A DNA stretch of 64,000 nucleotides. It comes from Rhizobiales bacterium 64-17 (GTDB taxonomy: Bacteria; Pseudomonadota; Alphaproteobacteria; Rhizobiales; Xanthobacteraceae). The translations under genes and the position numbers were made by a program. The DNA lies in contig MKWA01000007.1 of the NCBI GenBank assembly GCA_001899285.1, forward strand, positions 76,188 through 140,187, written 5' to 3'. Below the pieces are notes generated by a model. It saw nothing but the letters and a program-made list of their open reading frames with translations. It was not told the DNA's origin and searched no databases. Below are positions 34,702 to 42,394 of this stretch, piece by piece. Position 1 is the stretch's first letter. Each line of letters starts with the position of its first letter.

Positions 34702-34775
34702 GGCGTGATCCGGAAAAGTGAACGCCGGTTTTCCGAAAACGCCTGCCCTCGGGCTTGACCCGAGGGATCACGCCC
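34701..34775. repeat. Compound palindromic element able to form a three-way junction
   Basis: Directly at the putA stop, GGGCGTGATC (34701-34710) pairs with GATCACGCCC (34766-34775) as a ten-base outer stem enclosing two hairpins: CGGAAAA/TTTTCCG (34711-34717, 34729-34735) and CCCTCGGG/CCCGAGGG (34746-34753, 34759-34766) with a CTTGA loop. Both inner motifs resemble short palindromic repeats I recall as abundant between Rhizobiales genes. It may end the putA transcript or be a mobile palindromic unit. Confidence 0.7.
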
Positions 34776-34969
34776 AAAAGAAAAAAGCCAGTTCCACCAC
34801 CCGTTCCCGTGTCCGTTCCGTGCCTGCGGCGGAACGCCGCTGGTTCCATGACAAAAATGTAAGCCGGGATTCCGCGTCGGGAACGCAGGAAGCCCGTCGC
34901 CCAGGCGTTGAATCTGTAAACGCCGGGACTGCGCACGGGTGTGCGCGGGGGCCGGTGAAGGAGGATGTC

Positions 34970-35335
34970 ATGCGACACATTGCTTCCCGACGCGTCTCGG
35001 GTTTTCTGGCCGTTGCGCTCGCAGGCGCGATGGCGCTTCCCGCGCTGCCGGCGGCGGCTGCCTCGGCGGCGAAGGCTCCCGGCATCAGTGCTGATCCGGT
35101 CGCAACCACGACCACTGACTTCAGCGCGCGTCGCCGCCACTATCGCGGCAACAATGGTGCGGCCGCGCTCGCGGCGTTCGGCATGATCGCCGGCACCATC
35201 GCGACCATTGCCGCCAACGAGCGCCGGCGCGACTACTATGAGCGTGGCTACGGCTATTACGGCGGTGGCTATGGCTATGCCCCGCGGCCTTACTACGGTC
35301 CGCGTTATGGCTATCCGGGCTACCGCTACTGGTAA
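34970..35335 (+). CDS. Small secreted Gly/Tyr-rich protein
   Basis: A 121-residue protein with a Sec signal (GFLAVALAGAMALPALPAAAASA), a short hydrophobic helix (AALAAFGMIAGTIATIAA) in the mature part, then an ERRRDYY segment and a C-terminal Gly/Tyr/Pro-rich tail (YGYYGGGYGYAP). The ribosome binding site GAAGGAGGA seven bases before ATG 34970 fixes the start. Similar short envelope proteins with a glycine-zipper-like helix and tyrosine-rich tail are common in Bradyrhizobiaceae, with no known function. A hairpin terminator follows, so the gene is monocistronic. Confidence 0.75.
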   Translation: MRHIASRRVSGFLAVALAGAMALPALPAAAASAAKAPGISADPVATTTTDFSARRRHYRGNNGAAALAAFGMIAGTIATIAANERRRDYYERGYGYYGGGYGYAPRPYYGPRYGYPGYRYW

Positions 35336-35360
35336 GCGATCGGACCAGAGGGGTTTGATG

Positions 35361-35390
35361 ACGGGGCGGGAGCAATCCCGCCCCGTTTAT
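35361..35390 (+). terminator. Hairpin terminator after the Gly/Tyr-rich protein gene
   Basis: A perfect ten-base-pair GC stem (arms 35361-35370 and 35377-35386, loop AGCAAT) is followed by a short T-rich stretch, 25 bases after the stop codon. Confidence 0.75.
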
Positions 35391-35430
35391 CGTTAACAAT
35401 TTGTGATCATCTGGGGTGTATCGTCGGAAC

Positions 35431-35817
35431 ATGCCCGATTCGATTGCCCGCCTTTATCAAGCGGTGGAAGCCGCCAGCCAGCGCGATCCGGCGACCTCTC
35501 GCACCGCGCGGCTGATCCGGGCCGGCGTCCCCAAAGCTGCCAAAAAGATGGCCGAGGAAGCGGTCGAGGTGGTGATCGACGCCATGACCGGCCAAAGCGA
35601 GGCTGTGGTCAGGGAGAGTGCTGATCTGATCTACAACCTCGTCGTGCTGTGGTCGGTCTCCGGCGTGCGGCCGGAACAGGTCTGGGCCGAGATGGAGCGC
35701 CGCGAGCGAATGATGGGCATCGCTGAGAAACTGCCGAAAAAAGACGCTTCCGCGGCACCCGCCCGCCGCAAGGTTGTCGCGCTCGCCGCGCACGGCTATG
35801 GCAAACGTCCGCGCTGA
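35431..35817 (+). CDS. HisE-like phosphoribosyl-ATP pyrophosphohydrolase (MazG superfamily), stand-alone
   Basis: A 128-residue all-alpha protein. The motifs KKMAEEAVEVVIDAM and RESADLIYNLVVLW are the EExE and ExxD metal sites of HisE/MazG pyrophosphohydrolases. HisE removes pyrophosphate from phosphoribosyl-ATP in histidine synthesis, but here no his gene is nearby and the C-terminus carries an extra basic tail (PARRKVV...GKRPR). It may be a second, housekeeping or nucleotide-sanitising member. ATG 35431 is chosen; an upstream in-frame start adds five residues. The membrane protein gene follows after 29 bases. Confidence 0.82.
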   Translation: MPDSIARLYQAVEAASQRDPATSRTARLIRAGVPKAAKKMAEEAVEVVIDAMTGQSEAVVRESADLIYNLVVLWSVSGVRPEQVWAEMERRERMMGIAEKLPKKDASAAPARRKVVALAAHGYGKRPR

Positions 35818-35846
35818 CCGCGCTCTCCTTTAAGCCAGGCCATCTG

Positions 35847-36458
35847 ATGACGGAACAGACTCTGACGACGCGCTCGCCGCTCCGGCGGATTTATGACTGG
35901 TGCGTCGAAACCGCCGGCAAGCGCTACGCGGTCTGGGTCATGGGCGGGATCTCGTTCGCGGAAAGCTCGTTCTTCCCGGTTCCGCCCGATGTCATGCTGA
36001 TCCCGATGTCGCTGGCGCGGCCGGACCGCGCCTATCTGTTCGCGCTGTGGTGCACGATCACCTCGGTGCTCGGCGGCATCGTCGGCTATGCGATCGGCTA
36101 TCTGCTGTACGACACCGTCGGGCAGTGGGTGATCCACATTTATGGCTATGCCGACAAGGTGGATGCGTTCCGCGCGGCTTACGCGGAGTGGGGCGCATGG
36201 ATCATCCTGCTCAAAGGCTTGACGCCGATCCCCTACAAGCTCGTCACCATCACCTCGGGCTTTGCCGCCTACAGCCTGCCGCTGTTCATCCTGTTCTCGG
36301 TGATCACGCGCGGCGCGCGGTTCTTCCTGCTGGCGTTCCTGCTGCATCGCTATGGGCCGACGGCGCGGCAGATGCTGGAGGAGCGGCTCGGGTTCTGGGT
36401 CACCATCGGCGCGGTGGTGCTGATCGGCGGAATCATCGCGGCGTTCTACCTGTTCTGA
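35847..36458 (+). CDS. YqaA/DedA family (SNARE-associated/VTT domain) membrane protein
   Basis: A 203-residue inner-membrane protein with about five hydrophobic segments. The FAESSFFPVPPDVMLIP stretch near residue 37 and GLTPIPYKLVTITSGF near residue 125 are the re-entrant, Pro-rich motifs of the VTT/DedA domain in the YqaA branch. DedA proteins act as lipid flippases or are needed for membrane homeostasis. It follows the HisE-like gene on the same strand and may share its transcript. Confidence 0.85.
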   Translation: MTEQTLTTRSPLRRIYDWCVETAGKRYAVWVMGGISFAESSFFPVPPDVMLIPMSLARPDRAYLFALWCTITSVLGGIVGYAIGYLLYDTVGQWVIHIYGYADKVDAFRAAYAEWGAWIILLKGLTPIPYKLVTITSGFAAYSLPLFILFSVITRGARFFLLAFLLHRYGPTARQMLEERLGFWVTIGAVVLIGGIIAAFYLF

Positions 36459-36548
36459 TGCGGCTTTCTGCCGATTCACCAGGCCGCCGGCTTCTGCTAT
36501 CCTGACCGTATCCGATCCGACTCACACAGCAGCGGTTCCGCGCGGATC

Positions 36549-37040
36549 ATGAGCATCGACATGCACAGGTTTGGTCTCGCGACAGGCTGCTTCAGCCTGA
36601 TCGTGCTGTCAGCTCTGTGCCTGCCCTTGGCGCTGCGCGCCGCTTCGGCGCAACCGACGCACCCGCCCGCGCAGTCGAAGCCGGATGTGTTCGACGATAT
36701 CGGCGACTGGTTCAGCCGGCAGTGGTCGAATTTCCAGCGCGATACACGGCGCTCGGTCGATGTTGCCAAGGACGCCGCCGACGGCGTGGCGAAGTTCTCC
36801 GAGCAACGCACGGTGCGCGGCCACGAGGTCTGCGGCGTGGCGCCGAACGGCGCGCCGGATTGCCAAACCGCCGCGGTGCGGCTGTGCCGTGGCGCCGGTT
36901 ATGCGTCCGGCAAGAGCATCGACTCGACCACGGCCGAGAATTGCCCGGCGGCGCGGATGCTGCTGACCGGTCCCGCGCGGGAGGCGGCCGGTCAATGCCG
37001 GACCGAAACCTTCATCAGCCGCGCGCTGTGCACGCCGTAA
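36549..37040 (+). CDS. Hypothetical secreted cysteine-containing protein
   Basis: A 163-residue protein with an N-terminal signal peptide (FGLATGCFSLIVLSALCLPLAL...ASAQ). The mature part begins with a Pro-rich linker, then an amphipathic stretch (FDDIGDWFSRQWSNFQRD) and a C-terminal half with five cysteines (VCGVAPNGAPDCQTAAVRLC, ENCPAARML, GQCRTET) that could form disulfides. I do not recognise the family. A second ATG at 36561 is possible. It ends 12 bases before the convergent VOC gene. Confidence 0.65.
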   Translation: MSIDMHRFGLATGCFSLIVLSALCLPLALRAASAQPTHPPAQSKPDVFDDIGDWFSRQWSNFQRDTRRSVDVAKDAADGVAKFSEQRTVRGHEVCGVAPNGAPDCQTAAVRLCRGAGYASGKSIDSTTAENCPAARMLLTGPAREAAGQCRTETFISRALCTP

Positions 37041-37052
37041 CAGGTTGCTGAT

Positions 37053-37910
37053 CTAGTCGCGGAACTCGGCGATCTCCGGCTTCGCGCCCCACTCGCAAAA
37101 GCCTTTCGGCTCGAACGGCAGTTGCCGCTCGCGATAGAGCAGTTCGTCGGCGATCGAGCGCACGCCGGATGAATATTCGAACACCATGCCGTCCGGTCCG
37201 CGGAAGTAGAGGAACTTCGCCGACGAGGTCGGATGCCGTCCGGGGCCGAACACCATCGGTACCTGCCGCTCGGTGAGGAAGCGGAACGAGCGCATCACGT
37301 CGTCGCCGCTTTCGACCTGATGGTTGACGTGCTGGATGCCCGCCGTGGTCGACGGAAACAGCGCAATCGAATGATGCACCTCGTCGATGCGCAGCAGCGG
37401 CGCATCGCCGATCCGGTCGCTGACGCGGGCGTTGCAGACCGTAGTCCAGAACGCTTCGTCGCGCGCCGCGTCGGTGGTGCACAGACCGATATGCGAGAAG
37501 CCGGTGATGCCGGCGTCGCGCATGCCGTGATAGCGTTTGCCGCTATAGGCCGGCCGCCACACCAGCTCGATTGGATTGCCGCTCGGATCGCGGAAGGCGA
37601 TGAAGGCGCGTACCTTGCGCGCATCGGCTTCTTCCGGCGTACCGAACCGCACCGCATGGCCAAGTTTCTCGAGCTGTGCTGCCGCGGCATCGAGATCTTC
37701 GCGCCGGTCGATCTCGAACGCGGCCGCCTGTTCCTTCGGGTCGCCCTCGAAGTAGCACAGCGTGTGCTCCTTCTCGTCCGACTTGAAATAGACCGCGCCC
37801 TTTACCCGCTCGCTGATCTCCAGCCCGAGATAATCGGTGGCGAACAGCGTCGCGCCTTCGAGGTCGCGCGTGCCGAGCCGCACATAGGAGACGTCCTTGA
37901 GTTCGATCAT
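37053..37910 (-). CDS. VOC family extradiol-dioxygenase-like protein, metal site intact
   Basis: A 285-residue two-domain vicinal-oxygen-chelate protein like type I extradiol dioxygenases. The three iron ligands are in place: H140 (TGFSHIGL), H194 (IQHVNHQV) and E245 (MVFEYSSG), so it is likely an active ring-cleaving dioxygenase. Its ATG overlaps the stop of the preceding VOC gene (TCAT at 37907-37910 on the plus strand), so both are translated together. The two proteins align without gaps through most of their length. Substrate unknown; catechol-type or hydroxylated heterocycle. Confidence 0.85.
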   Translation of the reverse strand: MIELKDVSYVRLGTRDLEGATLFATDYLGLEISERVKGAVYFKSDEKEHTLCYFEGDPKEQAAAFEIDRREDLDAAAAQLEKLGHAVRFGTPEEADARKVRAFIAFRDPSGNPIELVWRPAYSGKRYHGMRDAGITGFSHIGLCTTDAARDEAFWTTVCNARVSDRIGDAPLLRIDEVHHSIALFPSTTAGIQHVNHQVESGDDVMRSFRFLTERQVPMVFGPGRHPTSSAKFLYFRGPDGMVFEYSSGVRSIADELLYRERQLPFEPKGFCEWGAKPEIAEFRD

Positions 37911-38773
37911 GCGTCCACTCCGGCTGCGAATTCGGGGATCTCGCTGACGCTGCCCCAGGAGCAGAACGACAGCGGCTGGAACGGGAACTGTCGCGCGCGA
38001 TGGGTCGCCTCGTCCACCGGCGTGCCTTCGGCGACATAGCTAAACAGCACGCCGTCCGGCCCGGCAAAGGTAATGAACATCTGGCCGGATGTGGGGCGGC
38101 GGCCGGGCCCGTGGACAATCCTGACCTGCGCCTGCTGCAAAAAGTAATGCGCTTGCATCAGTTGGTTGACGCTCTCGACGGCGTATTCGACGGCAAGGAC
38201 GCCGCTTTTTTTCGACGGGTGCAGCGCGAGGCGGTGATGCGCGCTGTCGAAGCGGAGATAGGCGGTATCACCGGCCCAGTCGCTGACGCGGCCGTTGAAC
38301 AGCGTGGTCCACAATGCCTCGTCAGCGGTCGCGGCGGGGCCGCGCAGGGCCACGGCTTCCAGCCCGGTGACGCCGGCGTCGCGCGACGGGAAATAGCGCC
38401 AGCCGGAATTGAGCGGCCGGACCACCAGTTCGATCTGATGCCCGCTCTTGTCGCGGAAGCTGATGAACTGGCGCACCTTGCGCGCCGCGGCCGCATCGGC
38501 GTCGCCACGCGTGACCCTGTAACCGGCCTTGGTCAGCGCGGCTTCCGCATCGTCGAGCGCCTGCGGTGTCCGTACCTCGAACGCCACGGTCTGATCGGAC
38601 GGATCGCCCGTCACGTAAACAAGGGTGTGGTCGCGGAAGTCGGAGCGGAAGCGCGCGGTGTCGTCGGTTTTTTCAATGAGTTGCAGCCCGAGCACGCGGG
38701 TTGCGAAATCGATGGCGGCGGGCAGGTCGCGGGTGCCGAGACGGACGTAGCGAAGTTGTTCGATATCGATCAT
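37907..38773 (-). CDS. VOC family protein, extradiol-dioxygenase-like with all metal ligands lost
   Basis: A 288-residue paralogue of the protein encoded just downstream, colinear without gaps from residue 1 to about 250. At the three iron-ligand positions it has A140, A194 and S245 instead of His, His and Glu, so it cannot bind iron in the standard way. The reading frame is intact and conserved in the rest of the fold (for example VRLGTRDL, GRVSDW, HGPGRRPTS), which argues for a structural or regulatory subunit rather than decay. ATG 38773 is preferred; ATG 38800 adds nine residues. It is divergent from the oxidoreductase gene at 38911. Confidence 0.85.
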   Translation of the reverse strand: MIDIEQLRYVRLGTRDLPAAIDFATRVLGLQLIEKTDDTARFRSDFRDHTLVYVTGDPSDQTVAFEVRTPQALDDAEAALTKAGYRVTRGDADAAAARKVRQFISFRDKSGHQIELVVRPLNSGWRYFPSRDAGVTGLEAVALRGPAATADEALWTTLFNGRVSDWAGDTAYLRFDSAHHRLALHPSKKSGVLAVEYAVESVNQLMQAHYFLQQAQVRIVHGPGRRPTSGQMFITFAGPDGVLFSYVAEGTPVDEATHRARQFPFQPLSFCSWGSVSEIPEFAAGVDA

Positions 38774-38910
38774 CAGGCATTCATTCAGGGCATGGACCAT
38801 CAGTGTACGGGAAGCGAAAGCCCGGCGCCACCGCGCCTCCGCTTGCTCCGACCTGTGGGCTATGGTTCGGTCAGCGAACGGATCGGGGAACGGATCAGGG
38901 CGGCGCGGCG

Positions 38911-40272
38911 ATGAATCTGCATGCGAAGCTGGCGGAGCGGGCGGCGGCCGGACGGCCAGTGACCGTGGCGGTGATCGGCGCCGGCAAATTCGGCACCATG
39001 TTCTTGAGCCAGGCACGGTTGACCACCGGTCTGCATGTGGTGGCGGTGGCCGATCTCGATGTGGCGCGGGCGCGCGCGCAACTCGCCACCGCCGGTTGGC
39101 CGCAGCCGCAATATGCCGCTGCCTCGCTCGGCGATGCCTTGCGCGGACGCGCGACGCTGGTGACCGACGACGCGGCGGCGGCGATCACCTGCCCGGAGAT
39201 CGAGGTGATCGTCGAGGCGACCGGCGTTCCGGCGGCCGGCATCGCCCATGCGCTCACGGCGATTGGTCACGGCAAGCACATCGTCATGGTCAATGTGGAG
39301 GCCGACGCGCTCGCTGGTCCGCTGCTGGCGCGCCGCGCCAAGGCGGCGGGGGTCGTTTACAGCCTGGCCTGGGGCGATCAGCCGGCGCTGATCTGCGAGC
39401 ATGTGGACTGGGCGCGCGCCTGTGGCTTCAAGGTGATCGCGGCGGGCAAAGGCACGCGCTACGAGCCGCACTATCACCAATCCAATCCCGACAATGTCTG
39501 GGACATTCTCGACAAGTATTTGAAGATCACCGACCGGAAGTCGATCAATCCGAAGATGTTCAACAGCTTCGTCGACGGCACCAAGTCCGGCATCGAGATG
39601 ACCGCGGTGTGCAACGCCACAGGCCTCATGCCGCAGTCGGATGGCTTGTCGTTTCCGCCGGCGACACGGTTCGAACTGGCGCAGGTGTGCAAGCCGAAGG
39701 CGGACGGCGGCGTGCTGGAGCAGGCCGGCGTGACCGAAGTGACGTCATCGGTGTACCGCGACGGTCGCGACGTGCCGCACCATCTCGCGCTCGGCACTTA
39801 CGTCGTGTTCGAGGGCGAGACCGACTATGCGCGGCGCTGCTTTGGCGAATATGCGATGCTGCCCGATGATAGCGGCAAGTACGCCGCGTTATACCGGCCG
39901 ATCCATATGATCGGCCTCGAACTCGGCATCTCGGTCGCGTCGGCGGCGTTGCGCGGCGAGGCGACTGGCGCACCGACTGGTTTCCGCTCCGATGTGGTGG
40001 CGACAGCCAAGCGCGCGCTGAAAGCCGGCGAAGTACTCGATGGCGAGGGCGGTTTCTGTGTTTGGGGCAAACAGGTTCCCGCCGCGCGCTCATTGCGCGA
40101 CGGGCTGCTGCCGCTCGGGCTTGCGCATCACGTCACGCTCCAGCGCGGCCTCGCCGAAGGTGAGGCGGTGCGCTGGAGCGATGTGATCTATGACCCGAAC
40201 GACAGCGCCGTTCGATTTCGTCGTGAGATGGAGGCCGCGTTCGCGCGACCTAACATGTCAGACGTAAGCTAG
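38911..40272 (+). CDS. NAD(P)-binding homoserine-dehydrogenase-like oxidoreductase with SAF domain
   Basis: A 453-residue protein. The Rossmann fold is at VTVAVIGAGKFGTMFLSQA near residue 18, followed by a homoserine-dehydrogenase/Gfo-like catalytic part, and the C-terminal ~100 residues (KRALKAGEVLDGEGGFCVWG) match a SAF domain. The family is annotated as a putative oxidoreductase and occurs in catabolic clusters; its substrate is unknown. ATG 38911 lies after a GC-rich divergent region shared with the VOC genes. Its end overlaps the convergent small-protein gene by four bases. Confidence 0.8.
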   Translation: MNLHAKLAERAAAGRPVTVAVIGAGKFGTMFLSQARLTTGLHVVAVADLDVARARAQLATAGWPQPQYAAASLGDALRGRATLVTDDAAAAITCPEIEVIVEATGVPAAGIAHALTAIGHGKHIVMVNVEADALAGPLLARRAKAAGVVYSLAWGDQPALICEHVDWARACGFKVIAAGKGTRYEPHYHQSNPDNVWDILDKYLKITDRKSINPKMFNSFVDGTKSGIEMTAVCNATGLMPQSDGLSFPPATRFELAQVCKPKADGGVLEQAGVTEVTSSVYRDGRDVPHHLALGTYVVFEGETDYARRCFGEYAMLPDDSGKYAALYRPIHMIGLELGISVASAALRGEATGAPTGFRSDVVATAKRALKAGEVLDGEGGFCVWGKQVPAARSLRDGLLPLGLAHHVTLQRGLAEGEAVRWSDVIYDPNDSAVRFRREMEAAFARPNMSDVS

Positions 40273-40568
40273 CGGCAACGGCGCACCGCCCGCCACACAG
40301 GCCGGCCGGACGGCGTGTAAACCCGATAGCGCTGCGTCCAGCAATGACGGTGGCGGCGCCAGTGGTGCCCGCGCCAATGATGGCGGTGATGCCGGTAGTG
40401 CCGGCGATGACGATATTGCACCTGCTCGATGGCGCTGCCGCTTTGCGCGACGCCGGCTGCGATTCCGGCGGCTGGCGCAGCCAGTACGGTAGCGTGGGCC
40501 GGTGCCGGCATGGCCCAGGCAGCGAGGGCTGCAAGCGCCAGAGCCGGTACGGTCAAACGAAATGTCAT
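40269..40568 (-). CDS. Small secreted His/Arg-rich protein, EcfG-type promoter
   Basis: A 99-residue protein with a Sec signal (FRLTVPALALAALAAWAMPAPAHA) and a mature chain in which IEQVQY is followed by a dense His/Arg run (HRRHYRHHRHHWRGHHWRR) and a VYTPSGRPVWRAVRRC ending. A GGAGGA ribosome binding site seven bases ahead of ATG 40568 fixes the start. A perfect GGAAC-N16-CGTT promoter lies upstream, so it probably belongs to the general stress response. The His-rich stretch could bind metal or nucleic acid; the function is unknown. It is related in design to the protein at 21479-21796. Confidence 0.75.
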   Translation of the reverse strand: MTFRLTVPALALAALAAWAMPAPAHATVLAAPAAGIAAGVAQSGSAIEQVQYRHRRHYRHHRHHWRGHHWRRHRHCWTQRYRVYTPSGRPVWRAVRRCR

Positions 40569-40603
40569 TGTTGCATCCTCCACATGTCGCCCTTGAAAAG
40601 GAC

Positions 40604-40628
40604 AACGTAGGCGAGCAGTTCGAGTTCC
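40604..40628 (-). promoter_or_regulatory. EcfG-type promoter of the His/Arg-rich protein gene
   Basis: On the minus strand GGAAC (40628-40624), a 16-base spacer and CGTT (40607-40604) match the consensus of the alphaproteobacterial general stress sigma factor EcfG exactly. The predicted transcript starts ~10 bases later and leaves a short leader before ATG 40568. Confidence 0.75.
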
Positions 40629-40796
40629 CTGTTGTGTCGGTTTGTCGCGCGTGTGAACGGGCGCTTATCGTAAACGCGCGTTAGCGGTTTGAGCGCGATC
40701 GGTTTGAGGCTCGGGTAACGCGGGTTTTCTAGGCTCGGCTCTCCTGCGGTCTCACCGAGCGCCGCGCACTGACTGTCGCAAGGACCAGGGCCACCC

Positions 40797-41045
40797 ATGT
40801 ACACCGTGGAACGCCGCAAGACGCAGCGTCGTCGTGTCCTCAAGGGCGCGACCATCGCTTTCAATCATGCCGGGGGGATTCGTTGCATGGTCCGCAACCT
40901 GTCCGCCGGCGGTGCGTGTCTCGAACTCGAATATCCGGTCGGGATACCGCGCGAATTCGTGCTGGTGATGGATTCGGATCGCGTGAGCTTCGACAGCCGC
41001 GTCGTCTGGACCGGCCCGCACCATATCGGCGTCGCGTTTCAGTAA
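40797..41045 (+). CDS. Small PilZ domain protein
   Basis: An 82-residue single PilZ domain. The N-terminal RRKTQRRRV supplies the RxxxR-type c-di-GMP contact and NLSAGGACLEL stands for the (D/N)xSxxG motif; the end DSRVVWTGPHHIGVAF is family-typical. It probably binds cyclic di-GMP in the cytoplasm and signals to motility, polysaccharide or surface functions. Aspartate of the DxSxxG motif is Asn here, which is a tolerated variant. It is monocistronic, with a 355-base gene-free gap downstream. Confidence 0.88.
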   Translation: MYTVERRKTQRRRVLKGATIAFNHAGGIRCMVRNLSAGGACLELEYPVGIPREFVLVMDSDRVSFDSRVVWTGPHHIGVAFQ

Positions 41046-41400
41046 GCGGACGATCCTTACGCCATGCGAGGCGCCACGACGGTATCTGTGGCCTGCTGAT
41101 GTGATCCTCGCGGAACTGACTGCCATTCGCAGTCATTCAAATCATCATTTCAAACATCGTTGCTCAATGCAGCGCCCGCTCTGGCTTCAGGCCGCGCGGA
41201 CTTTCCATGAGCAGGAACAGGCGCCGATCGAGTGGTGTTTGCGGCTGTGATCAAGAACCGATTTCGATCAGAACGATCGGTTTTATCGCTGCATGTCTCA
41301 AATTTGGTCCTCTCCACACAGAAAATACGTATTGCACTCAATAGAAATGATTTGCATACAATATCGACCATCTCAGTGCGCCACGTTTCGGAGAAGCGAT
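41046..41400. other. Gene-free, AT-richer control region before the Bug receptor gene
   Basis: No gene is seen. AT content is visibly higher than in the flanks. An inverted repeat AACCGAT/ATCGGTT (41256-41262 and 41276-41282) is an operator candidate. Promoter-like boxes are TTGCAC at 41332-41337 and TACAAT at 41357-41362, with a long spacer of 19. A GGAGAAG ribosome binding site precedes ATG 41401. The composition matches that of the two genes downstream, so the block may have been acquired together. Confidence 0.4.
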
Positions 41401-42381
41401 ATGAAACGCCTGCGGTCGATGAGGCTCTCTGTTTTTTCGTTTGCGATGACCTTGGTTGGAGTCGTTGGGTTTGCGCAAGCTCAAACCGCTTTCCCGACGA
41501 AGCCCATCACGGTCGTGATTCCGTATCCGGCGGGTGGCTCTCCCGATATCGGGATGCGTTTTCTGCAGCAGAAGTTTTCGGAAGCCATCGGCGCGCCGGT
41601 CGTGCTTCTCAATAAGCCCGGGGCGAGCGGCATGGTTGGCATGGCGTTTGTCGCGAATGCGGAGCCGGACGGCTACACGCTTGCCGCAACCACGTCTTCT
41701 TCGATCACGGTTGTGCAGATCGGCAGCGCCAAGGTTCCCTACAATACAACCGACTTCGTGCCCTTGGGTAACTACGCTGTCGATGTGAGCACTCTGATCG
41801 TCGCAAAAGACTCTCCGTTTGCGAATTTCGATGCGTTGGTCGCTGCGGCAAAATCGCGACCGGGCGCACTTAACTTCGGAACGCCGGGTGCGGGCACGCT
41901 GTCATCGCTCAATCTCAGCTCGGTCAAGGATGGATTGGGCTTGGACATCATGGAGGTGCCATTTCCCGGTACGCCGCAAGTGATGACGAACATTCTTGGG
42001 AAGCAGATTGACGGCGGCGCGGCGGCATTCAGCAGTTTTGCCGGCGCCGTCGAGGATGGGAGGCTTCGATCGCTGGTTGTCGCCGGTCATAAGCGGCTCG
42101 CTAAATTTCCCGACATTCCGACCTTGGCCGAAAAGGGTTTGAAGGACGGGGGCTTGAATCTCAATCTTGGGCTTTTTGCCCCGAAGGGTACGCCGGAAGC
42201 CGTCGTCCAAAAACTTCAGCAGGCAATAAAGAAAGCGGCGGCCGATCCGACCGTGGTCGCCTCAATCGAGAAAGCGGGAATGGTCGCCGAATTTGAAGAG
42301 CCCGATGATGTCGTCAAAAGCCTCGAGCGCGAACACGCCGGCGTGGTCGTTCTTGGACAGAAATTGAAGCGTGTGAAGTAA
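41401..42381 (+). CDS. Tripartite tricarboxylate transporter receptor, Bug/TctC family
   Basis: A 326-residue periplasmic receptor with a Sec signal ending near GFAQAQ and the Bug start motif FPTKPITVVIPYPAGGSPDIGMRFL. No TctA/TctB genes are near. ATG 41401, preceded by GGAGAAG, is preferred to an upstream frame start at 41293 that has no signal peptide. It is followed after 13 bases by an amidohydrolase gene, so the pair may take up and hydrolyse one carboxylate compound. Codon usage is less GC-extreme than in neighbouring genes, which hints at horizontal acquisition. Confidence 0.9.
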   Translation: MKRLRSMRLSVFSFAMTLVGVVGFAQAQTAFPTKPITVVIPYPAGGSPDIGMRFLQQKFSEAIGAPVVLLNKPGASGMVGMAFVANAEPDGYTLAATTSSSITVVQIGSAKVPYNTTDFVPLGNYAVDVSTLIVAKDSPFANFDALVAAAKSRPGALNFGTPGAGTLSSLNLSSVKDGLGLDIMEVPFPGTPQVMTNILGKQIDGGAAAFSSFAGAVEDGRLRSLVVAGHKRLAKFPDIPTLAEKGLKDGGLNLNLGLFAPKGTPEAVVQKLQQAIKKAAADPTVVASIEKAGMVAEFEEPDDVVKSLEREHAGVVVLGQKLKRVK

Positions 42382-42394
42382 GGAGGAACGATCC

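Noticed and set aside
34796-34960. Search for an EcfG promoter before the Gly/Tyr-rich protein gene: GGAAC followed by CGTT
   Set aside because: The two boxes are 21 bases apart, outside the 16-17 range, so no claim is made.
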